DNA from: Natronobacillus azotifigens
GTDB taxonomy: Bacteria; Bacillota; Bacilli; Bacillales; Amphibacillaceae
Length of the DNA stretch: 64,000 bases
Direction: 5' to 3'
NCBI RefSeq assembly: GCF_026805325.1
Contig: NZ_JAPRAT010000011.1
Location: 39,743-103,742 of the forward strand
The position numbers and the translations under genes were made by a program. The notes under the pieces were generated by a model that made no database searches, had not been told where the DNA came from, and was given only the letters and a program-made list of their open reading frames with translations. Shown piece after piece: positions 50,941 to 60,181 of this stretch (positions within the stretch are counted from its first letter, which is position 1; every line of letters starts with the position of its first letter).

Positions 50941-53900
50941 ATGGATTGGAAACGATCGTTGAACAAAGGTTGCGCGCTGTTATTGATTGTTGTGATGACA
51001 TTATCATTATTCACTTTTAACATGCCAACTATTAGCGCAGTGGAGGATGAACTAGTAGAGTTAAAGATTTTGCACACCAATGATATCCATGCTCGAATTA
51101 ATGAGTTTGGAAAAATGGCTGCTTATATAAAAGCAGAAAGAGAAGCGGCTAGTCATTCTCTTTATTTAGATGCAGGTGATATTTTTAGTGGTAACCCTGT
51201 TGTGGACTTGCAGTACGGACTGCCAATGGTGGCTTTGTTAAATGAAGTCGGTCTGCAAGCGATGGCGATTGGAAATCATGAGTTTGATTACGGACAAGAA
51301 GAGACGGTCAAGCGGATGGAACAAGCGGACTTTCCGTGGTTAAGTGCGAATATGTTTGTCGGTGAGGATACGTTAGTTGATTTCCCTCAACCGGAACCGT
51401 ATCACCTTTTTGAACTCGAAGGTTTAACGGTTGGTGTCGTTGCGTTAACCGAAACGCCCCCCTCGACAGCACCAATTAATGTGACGGGTATAACGTTTGA
51501 AGATCCAATTGAAACAGCTAAAAACTATCAACACTTAGAAGAAGAAACGGATATCCTGATTGCATTAACACATGTTGGTTATTCTGTTGACCGACAGCTT
51601 GCTGAAGAAGTAGATTTTTTTGACTTAATTATTGGAGGTCATTCACACACAACGTTAAATCAGCCTGCTGTTGTTAATGGTACACCCATTGTACAAGCTG
51701 GTGGCAATGGAGAAAATATTGGTAATGTAACTGTATTTTTTAATCCAGCCTCACGAGAAGTAGAAGCGGTTGAAGGTTTTTTACAGAATGTTAGTGCCTT
51801 AACATCCGTTGATCCCGAGGTTCAAGCGATGGTTGATCAATATAATGCGGAGATGGAAGAGTTATTGTCAGAAGAGATAGGTTATACCGAAACAGGACTA
51901 ACTCGTAGTGGTAGCAACGATACCTCACTAGGTAACTTCTGGACAGATGCCATGCGTCATTATACGGATGCGGATATAGCGTTGACTAACAATGGGGGAA
52001 TTCGAGCGAACATTGGTGTCGGTCCGCTTACCGTTCGTGATATTTATACGATTGAACCTTTTGCAAATGAGATTATGACTTATGAAATGACAGGAGCGGC
52101 ATTGAAAGATGTGATCCAATTTTCCTATGAACGTAGGCAATCGATAGATTTACAGACTTCTGGATTGCATTATACGATCTTAACGAATAATACAGGTCGT
52201 TATGTTGACGCTGAACTGTATTTAAATGGTGAACCTATTGAAGAGGATGCCACTTATACGGTAGCGGTAGGTGATTATATTGGCGCTGGTGGAAGTGGGT
52301 ATGATTTTCAAGGTACTGTATTGAACGCTTTAACAGGCATGATGACAGATGCGATGATTACTTATGCAAAGTATTTAACCGCTAATGGTCATCCAATTAA
52401 TTATGATGCGAACGAACGGATTACCATTGACGTGACAGAAGCGCCAATAGAAGGTGAGCCAGTTGGTTCAACCGATTATGGCTTATCATCTGTCCATAAT
52501 CGAAATGGAGATTCAGGGTTAGGAAATTTATATACAGATGCCGTTCGAGCAGAGACTGGGGCAGATTTTGCTGTTTTAAATGGTTCCTCAGTTAGTGGGA
52601 ATATCCCAGCAGGCGTGATTACGGATAGCCAAATAGAATTTTTAGATCAATATAATAATAGAGTAGAAGTTGTTAAGACGAATCTTGATCGACTAAAAGA
52701 TGTCATTTTAACACAGTCCAATTATCATGGTGGTGTTGATCTTCAAGCATCAGGCTTGCACTATCAATTGATTAAAGAAGAAAGTCAATTTGTTGATGTA
52801 CTGCTAACATTACCGGATGGGACACCGCTTGATCAAGAGAAGGAATATGTTGTCGCCTACAATGATTATATGCATGGCAGTAGCTTTTACAATCTAGGTA
52901 CAGTCATGGTTGAGCAAGAATATCCATTGGTCTGGAAAGCAGTGGTTGATTATATTCGTGCACATGAAGGACCGATTGATTATCAGGAAGGATCTCGGAT
53001 TACGATTGAGCAATCAGAAGAGTCTCAAGATTATCTAACCGTTGCGGAAGCGATAGCGAATAATCAAGGTATTGGAACAGTTCAAGGCTATATTGTCGGT
53101 ACAATGACTGGTAACTTTGATGGTCCTTTCGTTACAACGAATATCATGCTCGCTGATTCTCCTGATCAGCGCGACATGGAGCAGATCTTACCTGTTCAAC
53201 TACCGAATAATCAGATCCGATCAGCTCTTAATTTAGTTGATCATCCAGATAACCTTGGTAAACGTATTCAGATAACAGGGGATTTAGATCTGTATTTCTC
53301 TGTACCTGGATTAAGAAGTCCAACACAATATCAATTTGTGGAAGAAGCTGAAGAACCAGAACTTCCTTTGATTAGTATTGCGGAGGCAAGAGCTGTTAGC
53401 AATGGTGAACAAGTAAAAATTATAGGAACAGCGACAACAAATAGTGGGAATTGGGGCGGTGCTGGTTTCTACTTGCAGGATGGAACAGCCGGCATTTATG
53501 TTTATCAAACAGAGCTAGACAGTGAAGCTGGTGATCAAGTGGTGTTAACGGGCAGTAAAAATGTATTTAATGGAGAGGTTCAACTGTCAAACATAAGTGA
53601 ACTTGAAGTTGTAGGAAACGATACAATCCCAGATCCACTAATTTTAACACCGAATCAACTTTCAACAATTAATGAAGGGATGCTTGTCCAAGTAGAGGGA
53701 GTGACCATTACTGATTTAAAACAAGTGAACGAGTATGGGACGTTCGAATTTAACGCAACTGTTAATGGTGAGACAGTGTTAGTTCGTGTCGATAATCGGA
53801 CAGGACTCATATACGATGATTTCGACTTTGAAGTTGGTGATCAAGTTACCATTACAGGTATTTCTAGCGTGCATCGTGATACGATACAGCTTAAGCCACG

Positions 53901-54723
53901 GGGTGTAAATGATGTTGTTGAATTTGAAGAAGATCAATTAGAATCGGTTGTCGATGCGAGTATTAAAATCGATCGTAACCGAATCATGATTGAAGATGAT
54001 TCGATTGAACGTCTTGCAGAAGGTGGCACGCTAACAATTGATTTAAAGGATCTAGACTGGACACATTATCGAGTCGAGCTGACGACTGAACAGTTAGTAG
54101 CTCTTGTTGCTAAAAAGGCTAGCCTTGATGTAATAGCTTCCGATATCCAGCTGAATATTCCGATGATTAATTTTGCAGAGAACACGTCTTTTGCGCTAGT
54201 CATGGAGAAAATTACCGATATCGAAAATTCGATAAGTTCGGTCTATCAATTGACGATAGAAGATGGGAACAGAATAATTTCTTCGTTTGAAGAAGAGGGT
54301 ATTACACTATCTTTTGCAGTAGATACAAAAGAAGTAAACAATCAAGGCGATTTAAAAATCTTTTATTTAAATGATAATAGTGACTGGCAATTAGTGGGCG
54401 GTAAGTATTCGCTTGGATATGTCACTGCAATCACCGATCACTTTAGTCTATTTACAGTCTGGAATCAAAACGAAGAAGACCTTCCTCATGTTGAAGAGGA
54501 AGAGACTAATAATGATGATGATCAAGAGTCGTTAACAGACGATGATTCAGGTGGAAATCAGCAAGTAGATGAACCTGAAGAGAGTGAGGATATATCGATA
54601 ACACAGACCTTGCCACGAACAGCAACGTCGACGTATAATTGGTTACTGCTAGGCTTTGTGTTGATAATGGTAGGGGGAGCATTTATCCTGTTCCGTTCGA
54701 ACAAAAGTGCCAGCAAAGATTAA
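50941..54723 (+). CDS. Cell-wall 5'-nucleotidase / 2',3'-cyclic phosphodiesterase, LPXTA-anchored
   Basis: About 1260 residues. The signal peptide covers 1-35. The metallophosphatase domain (about 40-280) has LKILHTNDIHAR, LDAGDIFSG, IGNHEFDYG and LIIGGHSHTT. A 5'-nucleotidase C domain (about 320-480) is followed by a second, partial one (about 510-690: GNLYTDAVRAETGADFAVLN). Two OB-fold/YhcR-type modules (about 695-1000) come next, then a 130-residue domain shared with the 11.9-kb surface protein. The C-terminus is LPRTAT, a hydrophobic stretch and Lys-rich tail. B. subtilis YfkN and YhcR are similar sortase substrates. It probably scavenges phosphate and nucleosides from extracellular nucleotides. 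Start ATG 50941 is 11 bases after AGGAG. Confidence 0.85.
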   Translation: MDWKRSLNKGCALLLIVVMTLSLFTFNMPTISAVEDELVELKILHTNDIHARINEFGKMAAYIKAEREAASHSLYLDAGDIFSGNPVVDLQYGLPMVALLNEVGLQAMAIGNHEFDYGQEETVKRMEQADFPWLSANMFVGEDTLVDFPQPEPYHLFELEGLTVGVVALTETPPSTAPINVTGITFEDPIETAKNYQHLEEETDILIALTHVGYSVDRQLAEEVDFFDLIIGGHSHTTLNQPAVVNGTPIVQAGGNGENIGNVTVFFNPASREVEAVEGFLQNVSALTSVDPEVQAMVDQYNAEMEELLSEEIGYTETGLTRSGSNDTSLGNFWTDAMRHYTDADIALTNNGGIRANIGVGPLTVRDIYTIEPFANEIMTYEMTGAALKDVIQFSYERRQSIDLQTSGLHYTILTNNTGRYVDAELYLNGEPIEEDATYTVAVGDYIGAGGSGYDFQGTVLNALTGMMTDAMITYAKYLTANGHPINYDANERITIDVTEAPIEGEPVGSTDYGLSSVHNRNGDSGLGNLYTDAVRAETGADFAVLNGSSVSGNIPAGVITDSQIEFLDQYNNRVEVVKTNLDRLKDVILTQSNYHGGVDLQASGLHYQLIKEESQFVDVLLTLPDGTPLDQEKEYVVAYNDYMHGSSFYNLGTVMVEQEYPLVWKAVVDYIRAHEGPIDYQEGSRITIEQSEESQDYLTVAEAIANNQGIGTVQGYIVGTMTGNFDGPFVTTNIMLADSPDQRDMEQILPVQLPNNQIRSALNLVDHPDNLGKRIQITGDLDLYFSVPGLRSPTQYQFVEEAEEPELPLISIAEARAVSNGEQVKIIGTATTNSGNWGGAGFYLQDGTAGIYVYQTELDSEAGDQVVLTGSKNVFNGEVQLSNISELEVVGNDTIPDPLILTPNQLSTINEGMLVQVEGVTITDLKQVNEYGTFEFNATVNGETVLVRVDNRTGLIYDDFDFEVGDQVTITGISSVHRDTIQLKPRGVNDVVEFEEDQLESVVDASIKIDRNRIMIEDDSIERLAEGGTLTIDLKDLDWTHYRVELTTEQLVALVAKKASLDVIASDIQLNIPMINFAENTSFALVMEKITDIENSISSVYQLTIEDGNRIISSFEEEGITLSFAVDTKEVNNQGDLKIFYLNDNSDWQLVGGKYSLGYVTAITDHFSLFTVWNQNEEDLPHVEEEETNNDDDQESLTDDDSGGNQQVDEPEESEDISITQTLPRTATSTYNWLLLGFVLIMVGGAFILFRSNKSASKD

Positions 54724-54737
54724 TTGTTACTAGGGAT

Positions 54738-54808
54738 TAACACCTCTCAAATTTCTAAGTATTTAGCTTATTGGAGCGAATACTTGAATGGAGAGAGGTG
54801 TTTTTTGT
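54738..54808 (+). terminator. Terminator after the nucleotidase
   Basis: AACACCTCTC pairs with GAGAGGTGTT across an inner AAGTATT/AATACTT stem, followed by a T-run. Confidence 0.8.
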
Positions 54809-54949
54809 GCTTAGAAAAAGAAACATGTTGGATAGAGGGTTTTTCGGAACAGAATTATTAGCCACGTCCGTTTTCGAATATAATAACTAGGGAACTCCAC
54901 CAAACTATCTAGGGTAAGTTATCATCGGATAGCAATTTGTTGTGATTAT

Positions 54950-55137
54950 TTTATCCCGGAGCAACCGTCGGCAAGACTCCCACATCAAAACAACGAGAAT
55001 ATCAAGTTGTTTAAGTGGGAGTAACGGACGCGCTAGTACCCCGAATGGTTCAAGGGCCTTTAAGGTCATCCTTTAGGGCTAACAATCAGTGGGGGAATAT
55101 CTAAAAACCCCCACTGATTGAAGTTTCACTTTATCTC
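54950..55137 (+). repeat. OmegaRNA-like / IS605 right-end-like element, copy 4 (most complete)
   Basis: TTTATCCCGGAGCAACCGTC, then ACTCCCAC...AAGTGGGAGTAACGGACG stem, CTAGTACCCCGAATGGTTCA, AGGGCCTTTAAGGTCATCCT, and a final hairpin CAGTGGGGG...CCCCCACTG (55087-55115), then ATTGAAGTTTCACTTTATC. Beyond TTTATC the sequence differs from copy 1, marking the element end. The rest of the 54724-55381 gap shows no gene. Confidence 0.55.
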
Positions 55138-55381
55138 CTTTGATAACACAGTCAGTAGACAGTATTTAGGTGAAAATAAATTAATGTTAAGGTATGTAGG
55201 TATTGGAATACTGTGTAACAATGAAACAAAGTGATCATAATATAAATCAGGTTTTCTATGTTAATATAAAGGGGATTAGTGGAGAGGAATTGGGCGGGAT
55301 ATTTCAAGGTTTATGAAAAAAATAGTATACTTATGTTGGCTGACTTTCACTATTGAATGGTAACAAGAAAGGAAGGATACG

Positions 55382-55924
55382 ATGAAAATGGGTTTTATCA
55401 GTGATACGCATGGAGGTTATGATGATCTAGTAAAGGCACTACATTTGCTAGAAGAATGTGATCAGATTTGTCACATCGGGGATGTCCTTTATCATGGGCC
55501 ACGTAATGAGATTCCAGAAACGTATCACCCAAAGAAAATAATTGAAGTTCTTAAGGAACGGGAAGATATTGTTTATGTCCGTGGAAATTGTGATGCGGAT
55601 GTTGATGAAATGGTTTTGGATCAAGATCTTTCTAGTAAATCGAGGGTAGTATCTTTTGATGATTTTAAATTTTTTCTTGTGCATGGCTATGAAGAGACGG
55701 AAGACGAGCGCATAGAGGAAGCAAAAAGGCTTGGTTGTGATGTTGTTGTTTCTGGTCATACCCATGTTAAAGTGCTTGAAGAAAAAGACGGGATTGTCGT
55801 ATTAAATCCCGGAAGTACAACGATCCCGAAAGATGGGACAAAGTCTATTGCACTGTATGAAAATGGACAAATTAAACTAATGGATTTGGAAAGTCAAGCT
55901 GGTATTGCGGGTATAAAACTATAG
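55382..55924 (+). CDS. yfcE: YfcE-like metallophosphoesterase
   Basis: A 180-residue calcineurin-like phosphodiesterase. The metal-binding blocks are all present in order: GFISDTHGGYDDL, CHIGDVLYHGPRN, VRGNCDADVD, FLVHGYE and VVSGHTHVKV, followed by LNPGSTTIPKDG. E. coli YfcE acts on phosphodiesters in vitro; the natural substrate is unclear. Length is normal. Start ATG follows GGAAGGA. It is monocistronic. Confidence 0.9.
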   Translation: MKMGFISDTHGGYDDLVKALHLLEECDQICHIGDVLYHGPRNEIPETYHPKKIIEVLKEREDIVYVRGNCDADVDEMVLDQDLSSKSRVVSFDDFKFFLVHGYEETEDERIEEAKRLGCDVVVSGHTHVKVLEEKDGIVVLNPGSTTIPKDGTKSIALYENGQIKLMDLESQAGIAGIKL

Positions 55925-56000
55925 GCTCGTCATCTAGGCAGCCTATTTCAACAACTGGTTAATTTCACTAATCCAATCCTTTTATGTATAGAAATGAAAA

Positions 56001-56033
56001 CAAGCTATCTAGTTGAGTTAACTGGATAGCTTG
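56001..56033. terminator. Palindrome of the ACTATCCAG family, second copy
   Basis: CAAGCTATCTAGTT pairs with AACTGGATAGCTTG (one G-T or mismatch). It corresponds to the terminator next to fic at 39872 and here precedes the fic relic. Confidence 0.7.
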
Positions 56034-56034
56034 T

Positions 56035-56150
56035 TAGTCATTCATAATTCGTCTCAGTTCATCATGATAGAATCATTTATTTCTTTTCGATCGTCTCCAT
56101 AATTCATGTTCAATGGAACAAGTCCATTAAGGTTGTAACGCATACTAAGT
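56035..56150 (-). pseudogene. Decayed 3' end of a second fic gene
   Basis: Aligned with 39903-40010, this keeps the C-terminal Fic coding sequence in recognisable form (ATCATGATAGAATC, TTTCTTTTCGATCGTC, CCATAATTCATGTT, GGAACAAGTCCATTA) with substitutions and indels. Only the last 35-40 codons remain. Like the intact gene it is flanked by an ACTATCCAG-type palindrome. Confidence 0.65.
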
Positions 56151-56270
56151 TAGGATAGGTTTATAGTTGAATAAGTATAATCCATACCACTCAATAGCCC
56201 TTTTCAATTGTTGAAAAACATAATGAAGAATATAATAGAATTATAATTTTACATAAAAAGGGGAATTTGC

Positions 56271-57947
56271 ATGCCTTTATTCGATTCTTTGTATATCCCA
56301 TTATCAGGTGTAGAACAAAAACCAGTGCGCCGCTCTATAAGTATGCTTGCCTCCACATTCGTGGTGCTGAATATTCTTTCCGTACTATTAAGCATTGTAT
56401 TTTTGTACGGTTTTGATATTGCAAGCTTTCTAACTGGGTTTGGGGTAGTGCTACTCCTTACTTTTATTGGTAGTATACTGGTTGCTGCATTGCCGAGCAA
56501 TAACCTTGCAATGGATCGAGGGTATTTATTGTTTTCTGTTTTGGCTATGGTTTTTCTTCCGGTTATCAATACGTTTGCTGCTAGTAATCCTAATAACCAA
56601 TCTTCTACTAGTTGGATATCTAGTGCAATCATACTCCTGTTGCTTGGATTTGGAACAGTGATGGCTTGGAAGAAAAGAACAAGGTCTCATTCTGTGATAT
56701 TTGGAGGTTTCCACCAAGAAAAACAATCGATGAGGTCAATAATAGAATTTATTATATTGATATTTTGTTTATTGGTTGGTCTGTTTTTTGCTTATCAACT
56801 GCTAGTAGGGAAGACTGGTGGAGTTGTCGAACTGATCCTCCCTGGCTATGCCCTTTTTTTTAGTATTGCGACACTAGCAATCACTGCTTTGCTTATGAAA
56901 AAAAAGCGGACAATGTTCAGCGTCTTTCTAGCCGTTGTAGGGATAATGATAGCTGTAATCTTCAGTGTTCCGGTTGTCGCAACGTTATTTTCCATAAATG
57001 AAGCAGAGCAAGAGTTTGCAGAGACATTTGGGGAGAGCTGGGAAGAGAATATTTCTGACGTGGATCATTCATACTTTTTGCCTACAATTTTTTCGCTACC
57101 AAACTATTTCTTCGGTACAAGAACAGAGAATTATATGTTGAAAGAAGACATTCTGTTTTATGAAGGGACAGAAGGAGTAGACGAGGGTATTGAACTATAC
57201 TTTGATGCCTATTTACCAACTGAAAATAGTGAGAGTCTCCCTGGTAATCGGGCTGTTTTGATTCGAATTCATGGTGGTGGTTGGACGATTGGTAATAAAG
57301 GAGCTGTGAACTATGCAGGAGTAAATAAGTATTTCGCTAGCCAGGGTTATGTTGTTTTTGATGTCCAATATGGGTTAAGTAATGAGGAGAAGTTTGTGGA
57401 CTTTGCTCCTGTCTCTGAAAATGTTGTAGGAGATTTTACGATTGACGATATGGTTCGACATATTGGAATTTTCACCGATTATTTGGTTACCAATAATGAC
57501 GAGTTTAACGGGGATTTGGATACAGTATTTGTATCTGGTCCGTCAGCGGGAGGGCAGCTTGCTAGTGCAGTAGGCCTTGGATTAGCGAGTGGTCAGTATA
57601 GCGATATATTGAATCAGGCGTTGGAGGTTAAGGGAATTATTCCGATCTATCCGGCTCATGAATTAGCAGGCCAGATCGGTATTGATGGATCAGAAGAACT
57701 AGTAGATCCAGCGTTACTAGTGACGGAGAACAGTCCCCCTGCGTTAATCTTTCAGGGGTCGGAAGATGGAATCGTTGACCCTTCTATTGCGAAAGCATTT
57801 GATGAGTCATATGCTAATCAAGATAATGAGAGGTCTATTTTACTTATGATGCCATTGGCAGGACACAACAGCGACTTCTACTTTTCAACCTATTATAATC
57901 AACTATTAATCTATTATATGGAGAGATTTATGTTAAAAGTCAGATGA
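56271..57947 (+). CDS. Membrane-anchored alpha/beta-hydrolase (esterase)
   Basis: A 558-residue protein. The first 245 residues hold about seven membrane helices. The rest is an alpha/beta-hydrolase of the BD-FAE/HSL type: IRIHGGGWTIGNKG gives the oxyanion hole, VFVSGPSAGGQLASAVG the nucleophile Ser (G-P-S-A-G), FQGSEDGIVDPSIA the Asp, and LAGHNSDFYF the His. Fusion to a polytopic membrane domain resembles predicted esterases of Bacillaceae with unknown substrates. The start follows AAGGGG. Confidence 0.75.
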   Translation: MPLFDSLYIPLSGVEQKPVRRSISMLASTFVVLNILSVLLSIVFLYGFDIASFLTGFGVVLLLTFIGSILVAALPSNNLAMDRGYLLFSVLAMVFLPVINTFAASNPNNQSSTSWISSAIILLLLGFGTVMAWKKRTRSHSVIFGGFHQEKQSMRSIIEFIILIFCLLVGLFFAYQLLVGKTGGVVELILPGYALFFSIATLAITALLMKKKRTMFSVFLAVVGIMIAVIFSVPVVATLFSINEAEQEFAETFGESWEENISDVDHSYFLPTIFSLPNYFFGTRTENYMLKEDILFYEGTEGVDEGIELYFDAYLPTENSESLPGNRAVLIRIHGGGWTIGNKGAVNYAGVNKYFASQGYVVFDVQYGLSNEEKFVDFAPVSENVVGDFTIDDMVRHIGIFTDYLVTNNDEFNGDLDTVFVSGPSAGGQLASAVGLGLASGQYSDILNQALEVKGIIPIYPAHELAGQIGIDGSEELVDPALLVTENSPPALIFQGSEDGIVDPSIAKAFDESYANQDNERSILLMMPLAGHNSDFYFSTYYNQLLIYYMERFMLKVR

Positions 57948-57972
57948 GACGGTAGTTTCCGTGCCTAGTTTC

Positions 57973-58004
57973 GGTGCCTGTCACCACCCGAATTATGTCG
58001 AATG
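57973..58004 (+). repeat. REP-B copy 3
   Basis: GGTGCCTGTCACC, then ACCCGAATTATGTCGAATG, 25 bp after the esterase stop. Confidence 0.8.
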
Positions 58005-58063
58005 GGGGATGGGGTGATTCTCACTGGTACAATAACGCTTATAATAGGTAACTAGGTAAACAA

Positions 58064-58096
58064 AAAGAGACAGCGTCATATACCTGTCTCTTTCAA
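58064..58096. terminator. Terminator of the second chemoreceptor gene
   Basis: AAAGAGACAG pairs with CTGTCTCTTT around a short AT-rich loop; A- and T-runs on both sides allow two-way use. Confidence 0.75.
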
Positions 58097-58110
58097 TCTT
58101 TCAATTTGAC

Positions 58111-59418
58111 CTAATTAATATGAAAAGCTTTAACTGATTGTTGCAGTTCTTCTGCCATTTGGGTTAGTGTATCGGCTGATGAGGCGATTTCTTCCATCGC
58201 TGCATTTTGCTCTTCTGCTGATGCCGCAACTTCTTGTGTGCTTTTCACTGAAGCCTCGGCAACTTTTCCAGTTTCTTTTATAGAAGTAGCAATCATATTT
58301 GTTACTGCTGATATTTGTTGAACGGCAGCTGACACATCTTGAACCTGTTTTGTAACAACATGAATGGATCCTGAAATGTCCTCAAAAGAGTTTCCTGCTT
58401 GATCAACAAATTCTAAACCGCCTTTTACGGAGGATCGTGCGTCTTTCATTGATGTAACAGATTGGTTAATACCAGATTGCATGTCGGAAATGAGTTCGGC
58501 AATCTGATCAGCAGCTTCTTTTGATTGTTCAGCGAGTTTTCTTACTTCATCAGCGACAACTGCAAACCCTTTACCATGTTCTCCAGCTCTAGCTGCTTCG
58601 ATTGCAGCGTTTAGTGCTAATAAGTTCGTTTGTTCCGCAACGTCAGTAATCAAAGAGATAATACTCGTGATTTTTTCTGATTTAGTGTCGAGTTCTTCCA
58701 CGTTATCACCTGTTTGATTCATTATTTGCTGAATATTTCTCATTTGTTTAATGGTTTTATTTATAATAGAATCCCCTTCATTGGCTTTTAAGGACATTTG
58801 TGAAGAAGAATCATTAACGGCTTCCATACTATGAGCAATTTGTTCTACTCCATTTACAACATCGGATATGGAAGTATTGATCTCATCTGAATTATTTAAT
58901 TGTTGCTCTGCTCCAGATGCCATTTCTTGAATTGTTCCCGCAATTGCGTCCGTTGTTTGACTAGTTTCTTCCGCACTTGCTGTCAATTGCTCTGATGACG
59001 CAGCCACTTGTTCAGACGCATTTGCAACGGCTTGAATGAGTTCTTTTAAGTTATCCCTCATATTATTATATCCATCTGATAAGTCACCGATCTCATCTTT
59101 AGATGTGTCCTCAATGTTAACTGTAAAATCTCCATCACCAGCTTTTTCCAAAGCAACCTTTACATTGGTTAACCTCGTTTTTATTCTTTTGGTAAAAAAC
59201 ATAACGCAGATTAGAGCTATTATCAAGGAGACCCCAAGCACAATATAGAAATCAGTCATCATTGAAGCGATTAGACCATTACTAACTTCAGCTTCTTGAA
59301 GAGTCACGTTTATTTGAATTTGAAAGACAATAGCTATAGCTAGTGCAAATAAGATGAGTAAACCAATTACTAACAAGTTAATCTTTGTACTTATACTAAG
59401 TTTTTTAAAAAATTTCAT
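58111..59418 (-). CDS. Methyl-accepting chemotaxis protein with minimal external loop
   Basis: A 435-residue chemoreceptor. Membrane helices at about 14-33 and 54-75 enclose only about 20 outside residues, so there is no ligand-binding domain. A HAMP domain follows (about 75-130, [20 protein letters not shown]), then the signalling domain with the hairpin tip [40 protein letters not shown]. Methylation-type Glu/Gln-rich helices flank it. Such receptors may sense membrane state or energy, or act with partner proteins. Start ATG has AAAGGAGT upstream. Confidence 0.85.
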   Translation of the reverse strand: MKFFKKLSISTKINLLVIGLLILFALAIAIVFQIQINVTLQEAEVSNGLIASMMTDFYIVLGVSLIIALICVMFFTKRIKTRLTNVKVALEKAGDGDFTVNIEDTSKDEIGDLSDGYNNMRDNLKELIQAVANASEQVAASSEQLTASAEETSQTTDAIAGTIQEMASGAEQQLNNSDEINTSISDVVNGVEQIAHSMEAVNDSSSQMSLKANEGDSIINKTIKQMRNIQQIMNQTGDNVEELDTKSEKITSIISLITDVAEQTNLLALNAAIEAARAGEHGKGFAVVADEVRKLAEQSKEAADQIAELISDMQSGINQSVTSMKDARSSVKGGLEFVDQAGNSFEDISGSIHVVTKQVQDVSAAVQQISAVTNMIATSIKETGKVAEASVKSTQEVAASAEEQNAAMEEIASSADTLTQMAEELQQSVKAFHIN

Positions 59419-60181
59419 TAGAGCACTCCTTTTAAATTTAGAATAAAGTTAAGTATTGTAGAATATCTTTTGTTGAGAAATCAAATGACATAAAAGGTAA
59501 AAAGAATAGAATTAGTTTTTTTAAGAATTAGTCATGGTTTGTACTCATTGCGATTTACTGATTGGTGTAAAAATAGGAATCTAGAAGTTCTTCTTCAAAA
59601 AAATGCAAGATGCAAGACATATTAGGAGAGTTCTGAATCGGTTTATGTATTGCTCTTTGAAATTTTTACAGGTGAAATTCGTTATGCTGTTTGTAATCGT
59701 TACCAATTTTTATTCACTAACACTCTTTCCCCCTTCCCCCTTTCCCATTGACAGATGGAAGGGTTACTAAACTATAGTACACCTTACTTTTTTATCAACG
59801 TTTGGAATCTGTAATTTAACATTCTATTTACAGTAAATATAATACAACGAAATACGCTAAAAACATACAAAATAAATAAAAATTCTACAAAATTTGACTT
59901 TTTAACTATACTTAGATAGAAAAATATAAGTCATAAGACATGAGAATAAAGAATCACCACAGGTGCCTGTCACCTCCCGAATTATGTCGATTAGTAATAG
60001 TTGTAATGAATTTGAAATAAAAATAACATTTTTTCTTAAAATTTAGGTTGTTATTTCCTTGGATATAAATGATAATATATATGATACTGATAGATAAATA
60101 GAAATATTTACAATTCACCCAAATTGGATTATTTTTATGAATCTGGATTTATACAATGTTATAAGTATGAGGGGGTTAGTG
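59419..60181. other. 763-bp gap without a recognised gene
   Basis: AT-rich. It holds REP-B copy 4 and probably the promoters of the chemoreceptor (leftward) and the ABC operon (rightward). No frame with a ribosome site and family likeness was seen. Confidence 0.6.
59962..59994 (+). repeat. REP-B copy 4
   Basis: GGTGCCTGTCACC, then TCCCGAATTATGTCGATTAG. Confidence 0.8.
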
